From the NCBI RefSeq assembly GCF_008153345.1, contig NZ_CP042818.1, forward strand, positions 1,860,001-1,924,000: a stretch of DNA of 64,000 nt, written 5' to 3'. Positions 60,092 to 64,000 of the stretch are shown here, piece by piece. The notes under the pieces were generated by a model. The model worked only from the letters and a program-made list of their open reading frames with translations. It was not told the DNA's origin and did not search any database. The position numbers and the translations under genes are program-made. The stretch comes from Treponema phagedenis. Lineage in GTDB: Bacteria; Spirochaetota; Spirochaetia; Treponematales; Treponemataceae. How positions within the stretch are numbered: position 1 is the first letter of the stretch; every line of letters starts with the position of its first letter.

Positions 60092-62044
60092 ATGAGACAA
60101 ACAAAGTTTTTTTTCACTTGTCTTTTTATGTTTTTTTTTCACACAGCCTTTTTTGCGATAGAAAATACTATTCTTTATTTTGGACCGAAAACCGAAAATG
60201 CGATCGTTTTTACCGCATCGTTGGGAACGAATAATACGGAAACATCCGCGGTAAAACAACTCTATACGCTTTCGCAGCAATTTGAAAAAACTCCGCCTTC
60301 TCTTTCGGTTATTATTGCCATTACCGCAAATGACCGAAGCCCGCTGCCTGATTTTGTTCCGGTGAATACGCTGGAAGGCACAAAAAGTTTAATCCGGATA
60401 ATAGCGCGGTATAAAAACCCCGCCGTAATTTTGCTTGACACGGGCACTGTCCGTCCTCAAATTGAAAGTGGCGCAAACGGGATTGTGTGCCCTCCGTGGT
60501 TGTTTCAGTCCGTATATACACAACTGGTTCGCTCATCAATTGTTCCGCGATATAAGGATTTTGATACCATTCTTCGCCGTCTTCATTGGCTTATTGATGA
60601 CCCAAGATTGCAGCTGTATACGGAGAATAATATTCCGGCAATAAAAATTAAAACCGAGGCATCGATTGTTTCCGCCCTAATATCCTTGCCCGAAACGATA
60701 AAAGATACTCTTGCCAATGATCGGGATAAACACTATCTGACTCTTTCTTTCGGCAAGCACTGTGTTATTTTTCCGGAAAAACATTTGATTATTCTTATTG
60801 CAATTGTTATTGCAGTTTTTCTTTTTATATTTATCATGTTCAGTTTTCTTTCGGAACATAAACACGATCGGCACATCAAAGACTTAATCAGAACCTCATA
60901 TCTTCCGCTCTATTATTTTTTGGCAAACATGCTCTGCTTTTTTATTGCATTAAAATACACGGAGCTTTTGTTTTATTTTCAATTCGGAGCTAAAAGCGGA
61001 ATAGAAGCCCTACCCGCTCTGAGTTTCTTTGTTTATTTTTCATCCGCTCTTTTACTCATTGCAATGAATGTTTTTGTGCATAACATCATTCCGATGCCGA
61101 GCAGCACTTTTATGTACGGGTATATTGGAAGCTCTTTGAGTTTAATCAATATTTTTATTTTTTCCGCGTTGAATTTTTCACTTTCAATTATATTTTTAGC
61201 TTTTTATTTAATTTCTTTTATCAGCTATCGAAATATTCGTATACCGATTCAGGCGGTTTGTTTCCTTCTAATGCTCAGCATGTTTTTTCCATTTATTACA
61301 TCCGCTTTTCAAAATAGCACAGTGATATGGAAACGCATGGTATTTCACAGTGTATTTTTCTCTTTTGCATTGATTCCGCTCAATCTTTTCGGGATTCGAC
61401 TGTTTTTTAATTTATATCCGATTGCAATTAGAAAAAAAAGGCTGTTATTTAGAATCTACTTAGCATTAATCGGCGCCGCCGTTTTAGTTTCTTCAACTTT
61501 TGTTTTTATTTTTTCTCATAGATTAAAGGCAAATCATGAAAATACAATTATCTGTCAAACGCTTGAAAACGGAGTTCTTACTACCGAACTTAAAACATCG
61601 ATTCCCTTATCCGAAAAAACTTTTCAGCCGATGACAATTTCCGATGATATAAATCATTTTGTTTCTGTGTCGATTTCTTCTCATAACTATCTTGAAAGGC
61701 GGATAAGCACTGTTACCGTTGCTTCTCTTTTGCCTACAGAAGCGGTTGAGCTGAATATTTATTCTGAAGACGGCTTGGCAGTATACGAAGCGGACAGAGC
61801 TTTTACGCGTTCAGATAAAGGAGAGACAGCTCGGTTTATTTCCGTTGCTGCTCCTTCAATGCCTTTTGTCGTGCAATTTTCCGGAGATAAGGATATAACA
61901 AAAATACGGGTAAGTGTTTCGCTGTGGACTAAAGCCGATCCTTTTCAAACAAAAAAAATGCGCGATTCGATTTTACAAAATGCTCCGTATCTCCTTAAAA
62001 TTGTGAAAACCGAAGATGCTGTTTTGATAAAGGAACCCACATGA
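60092..62044 (+). CDS. Polytopic membrane protein, unknown
   Basis: About 650 residues from the ATG at 60092. It has a signal-like first segment (FFFTCLFMFFFHTAFFA), a ~210-residue extracytoplasmic region, a first membrane helix (LIILIAIVIAVFLFIFIMFSF), and several more through the middle. The C-terminal ~170 residues are again soluble and beta-rich. The N-terminal soluble part vaguely recalls degenerate M28-type folds, but no catalytic residues are evident. Coupled to the J-domain gene upstream and dinB downstream (ATGA). Confidence 0.6.
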   Translation: MRQTKFFFTCLFMFFFHTAFFAIENTILYFGPKTENAIVFTASLGTNNTETSAVKQLYTLSQQFEKTPPSLSVIIAITANDRSPLPDFVPVNTLEGTKSLIRIIARYKNPAVILLDTGTVRPQIESGANGIVCPPWLFQSVYTQLVRSSIVPRYKDFDTILRRLHWLIDDPRLQLYTENNIPAIKIKTEASIVSALISLPETIKDTLANDRDKHYLTLSFGKHCVIFPEKHLIILIAIVIAVFLFIFIMFSFLSEHKHDRHIKDLIRTSYLPLYYFLANMLCFFIALKYTELLFYFQFGAKSGIEALPALSFFVYFSSALLLIAMNVFVHNIIPMPSSTFMYGYIGSSLSLINIFIFSALNFSLSIIFLAFYLISFISYRNIRIPIQAVCFLLMLSMFFPFITSAFQNSTVIWKRMVFHSVFFSFALIPLNLFGIRLFFNLYPIAIRKKRLLFRIYLALIGAAVLVSSTFVFIFSHRLKANHENTIICQTLENGVLTTELKTSIPLSEKTFQPMTISDDINHFVSVSISSHNYLERRISTVTVASLLPTEAVELNIYSEDGLAVYEADRAFTRSDKGETARFISVAAPSMPFVVQFSGDKDITKIRVSVSLWTKADPFQTKKMRDSILQNAPYLLKIVKTEDAVLIKEPT

Positions 62045-63228
62045 CGATACGCCCGCTTTTTTTTCATGTAGACCTTGATGCTTTCTATGCATCGGTTGAG
62101 CAGCTTGATAATCCACAGTATCAGGGTTTGCCGGTAATTATCGGCGGACAAAGTAAACGCGGAGTTGTCTCAACCTGCTCATATGAAGCGAGAAAATACG
62201 GGGTGCATTCGGCAATGCCCATCATGCAGGCACGTAAACTTTGCCCGAAAGGGATTTTTCTTCCGACTCGTATGAAACGCTATCATGAAGTTTCAAAGGC
62301 GGTAATGGCAATTCTCCGCGAGTTCAGTCCTGCCGTGCATCAGATATCGGTTGATGAAGCTTTTTTGGATATGACCGGTACCGAGCGGCTTTTCGGTCCC
62401 GCAGAAAATTCCGGAAAGCAGTTAAAAAAAGCTGTAAAAGAAAAAACAGGGTTAAATATTTCAGTCGGTGCCGCCTCAAATAAATATATTGCAAAAATCG
62501 CTTCAAATAAATCAAAGCCTGACGGTTTGCTTATTATTCCTTTTGGAGCAGAGGCGGCATTTATGGCAAAACTCAAATTAAAAGATATCTGGGGAATAGG
62601 GAGCAAGACAAGACAGCGGCTCGAAGACGCCGGTATTTATACGGTAGAAAAAATTTTAAAAACAGAGCTAAAAACTTTGCAGCGCATTATCGGGAACAGT
62701 GCAGGCAGTTTTCTTGCAAAGGCTGTGCGAGGTGATACCGCCCATGTATTTAACGAAGAAGTAAAAAGCAGATCTGTCAGCTCGGAAAGGACCTTTGAAA
62801 CGGATATTATCGGAATTGAGGCTGCAAGCGATGTTCTTTTTTTTCTTGCTTCCGAAGTTATGTACCGCGTGCTTGACGAAAAAATACAAAGTAAAACGGT
62901 TTGCGTAAAAATCCGCTATGCCGACTTTACCACTGTTTCCATTCAAGAAACGGGGTCCCCGATAAACGATGCGGAGGATTTATACTTGCGGGCACGAAGT
63001 ATTTTTTCAAAAAAATATCTTGCTCAGCAGCCGATACGTTTACTTGGTTTAGGCGTTATGAACGTTTCGGATGCGGTAGAAGAAGGACAACTTTCGTTAT
63101 TTACCAATGAAGAAGAGGTAAAACATCGAAAGATTGAAGAGGCAATGATGCAAATCAATAAAGCAAAAGGAAAAACCGCCCTTGTACGCGCACGGCTGAT
63201 AAAAGATAACGACCCTACAAAAGTATAG
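62041..63228 (+). CDS. dinB: DNA polymerase IV (Y family)
   Basis: A 395-residue Y-family polymerase. Motifs seen are FHVDLDAFYASVEQL (first metal Asp), YEARKYGVHSAM, HQISVDEAFLDMTGTERLFG (catalytic DE), NKYIAKIASNKSKPDG, and helix-hairpin-helix residues KLKLKDIWGIGSKT. The start overlaps the upstream stop (ATGA). It performs error-prone translesion synthesis at stalled forks. Confidence 0.95.
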   Translation: MTIRPLFFHVDLDAFYASVEQLDNPQYQGLPVIIGGQSKRGVVSTCSYEARKYGVHSAMPIMQARKLCPKGIFLPTRMKRYHEVSKAVMAILREFSPAVHQISVDEAFLDMTGTERLFGPAENSGKQLKKAVKEKTGLNISVGAASNKYIAKIASNKSKPDGLLIIPFGAEAAFMAKLKLKDIWGIGSKTRQRLEDAGIYTVEKILKTELKTLQRIIGNSAGSFLAKAVRGDTAHVFNEEVKSRSVSSERTFETDIIGIEAASDVLFFLASEVMYRVLDEKIQSKTVCVKIRYADFTTVSIQETGSPINDAEDLYLRARSIFSKKYLAQQPIRLLGLGVMNVSDAVEEGQLSLFTNEEEVKHRKIEEAMMQINKAKGKTALVRARLIKDNDPTKV

Positions 63229-63295
63229 CGTTTTGTAATCAACTTCCTTGTTGGGTTAATCAAAACATTAACAGGTGTCTTGCAGATTTAACATT

Positions 63296-63335
63296 GCTAT
63301 GGTAAATTGCCCACCGTTGCGCCGTGTCGGGCTCT
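63296..63335 (-). repeat. Interspersed host repeat, shortened reverse copy
   Basis: The reverse complement reads gacacggcgcaacggtgggcaatttaccata, matching the two ends of the 50580-50710 copy with the internal palindromic unit missing. Confidence 0.75.
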
Positions 63336-63366
63336 TATTAAATAATTGAAAACCCAATTGCATTCC

Positions 63367-63395
63367 TTGAATTCCCAAGCTTTCGGGTATATACT
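63367..63395 (+). promoter_or_regulatory. Promoter of large lipoprotein gene
   Basis: TTGAAT (63367-63372), 17 bp, TATACT (63390-63395), 7 nt before the ATG at 63403. This would leave a very short leader. Confidence 0.55.
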
Positions 63396-63402
63396 GACAG
63401 AT

Positions 63403-64000
63403 ATGAAAAATTTTCTTAAAAACATATTTTCAGCCGCGTGTATCACTGCGGTGCTTGTAAGCGGGCTTTTGATTGCGTGTTCAAAACAACAGGAGAACTT
63501 TACCGCGGACTCTGCGGATGCGATTGCAAGTATGAGCCCCGCACTTATCGGCAGGATGGATCCGATTCTTATTCAGTTTAAAGAAGCGCCGGCTCAAATC
63601 GATAAAATCGGAAAAGCGGCCTCATTTACCCCGAGTTTAACCGGAGAATGGAGCGTTGTCGATGCAACAACCGTGCGTTTTATGCCGACCGCACCCTATA
63701 CGCCCGAAAGTGAAATTTCTTTGCGCCTTGATATGGGCGTTTTGAAGGGACTTTCCGCCAATAAGGAAGGTTTTATGACAACCTTCAGCGTTGCGCCGGC
63801 TGCCTTAATTGTAACAGCCGATACGCCGAGCTTTTCGCTGAACAGCTCACAGCTGCTTATTGAAGGCACGGTACAAACGGACATAGACTGTGATGCCGAA
63901 ACAGTGCAAAAAATGATTCAGGCAAAACTGATTGCAAAAAAAGGAACCAAGGATATTCCGCTTTCCGTTTCGGGCGGAGAGGACAAGCGGCGTTTCAGTT
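63403..64000 (+). CDS. Large lipoprotein, alpha-2-macroglobulin-like, 3'-truncated by window
   Basis: Only the first ~199 residues are seen. The start is MKNFLKNIFSAACITAVLVS and the hydrophobic segment ends LLIAC, a lipobox. Then comes a polar stretch and a beta-rich segment with strands such as DPILIQFKEAP, GEWSVVDATTVRFMPTAPYTPESEISLRLDMG. This pattern is like the N-terminal domain of bacterial alpha-2-macroglobulin-like lipoproteins, which are very long (over 1,500 residues). The thioester region lies beyond the window, so the call is tentative. Confidence 0.6.
   Translation, partial: MKNFLKNIFSAACITAVLVSGLLIACSKQQENFTADSADAIASMSPALIGRMDPILIQFKEAPAQIDKIGKAASFTPSLTGEWSVVDATTVRFMPTAPYTPESEISLRLDMGVLKGLSANKEGFMTTFSVAPAALIVTADTPSFSLNSSQLLIEGTVQTDIDCDAETVQKMIQAKLIAKKGTKDIPLSVSGGEDKRRFS

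Noticed and set aside
60262-60539. Short minus-strand frames inside the membrane-protein gene
   Set aside because: Antisense shadows; no promoter or homology.

Overview
The window looks like a chromosomal segment of an oral/animal-type Treponema (spirochaete). It is AT-rich, with spirochaete-style lipoproteins, spirochaete-like housekeeping genes at the right end and many palindromic intergenic repeats. The assignment rests on protein and repeat style rather than a database match. About the first 50.1 kb is a contractile-tailed (myovirus-type) prophage read mostly rightward, ending in a tyrosine integrase. Its left end, with terminase, portal and replication genes, lies outside the window.

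Left arm (1-12 kb): an HNH-like fragment, a DUF1064 protein, a Mu F-type head protein with extra domains, a lysis block (membrane protein, CHAP endolysin, a 32-residue membrane peptide, two almost completely overlapping spanin-like genes), a 1,551-residue polyvalent protein (nuclease-like domains, zincin-like LPD1, pyrophosphatase-like C terminus), and an accessory island with a DUF4325 gene and an NYN nuclease behind a short structured RNA. Two related structured RNAs (about 3.1 and 11.7 kb), each with its own promoter and a terminator-like closing stem, head the lysis block and the head operon.

Head and tail (12-40 kb): protease/scaffold, major capsid protein with an Ig-like insert, connector and neck proteins, sheath, tube, overlapping tail-assembly chaperones, tape measure, baseplate hub, spike, wedge and J protein, two related tail fibres (one ending in a glycine-rich tip), an LRR protein, another polyvalent protein, and a lipoprotein moron. 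Four proteins carry putative effector domains that end in short hairpins and a shared in-frame tail (the agtatacc tail). This looks like a domain-cassette system and is the most unusual feature here.

Accessory/defence block (40.6-48.6 kb): two divergent three-gene operons resembling toxin-antitoxin-chaperone modules (HEPN / unknown / SecB-like, and ART-like / unknown / possible chaperone); a BcgI-like fused restriction-modification protein with a specificity subunit whose third recognition domain is controlled by a (TA)10 tract; and an XRE-ImmA regulator. The integrase follows.

Host region (50.9-64 kb): LysM/M23 peptidase, an ECF transporter with both ATPases and the T subunit in one chain, a PdxK/ThiD-family kinase, leucyl-tRNA synthetase, a NeuB-family synthase, a J-domain protein, a polytopic membrane protein, DNA polymerase IV and the start of a large lipoprotein. 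Intergenic spaces hold strong palindromes and an interspersed repeat that is also present inside the prophage between the fibre genes.
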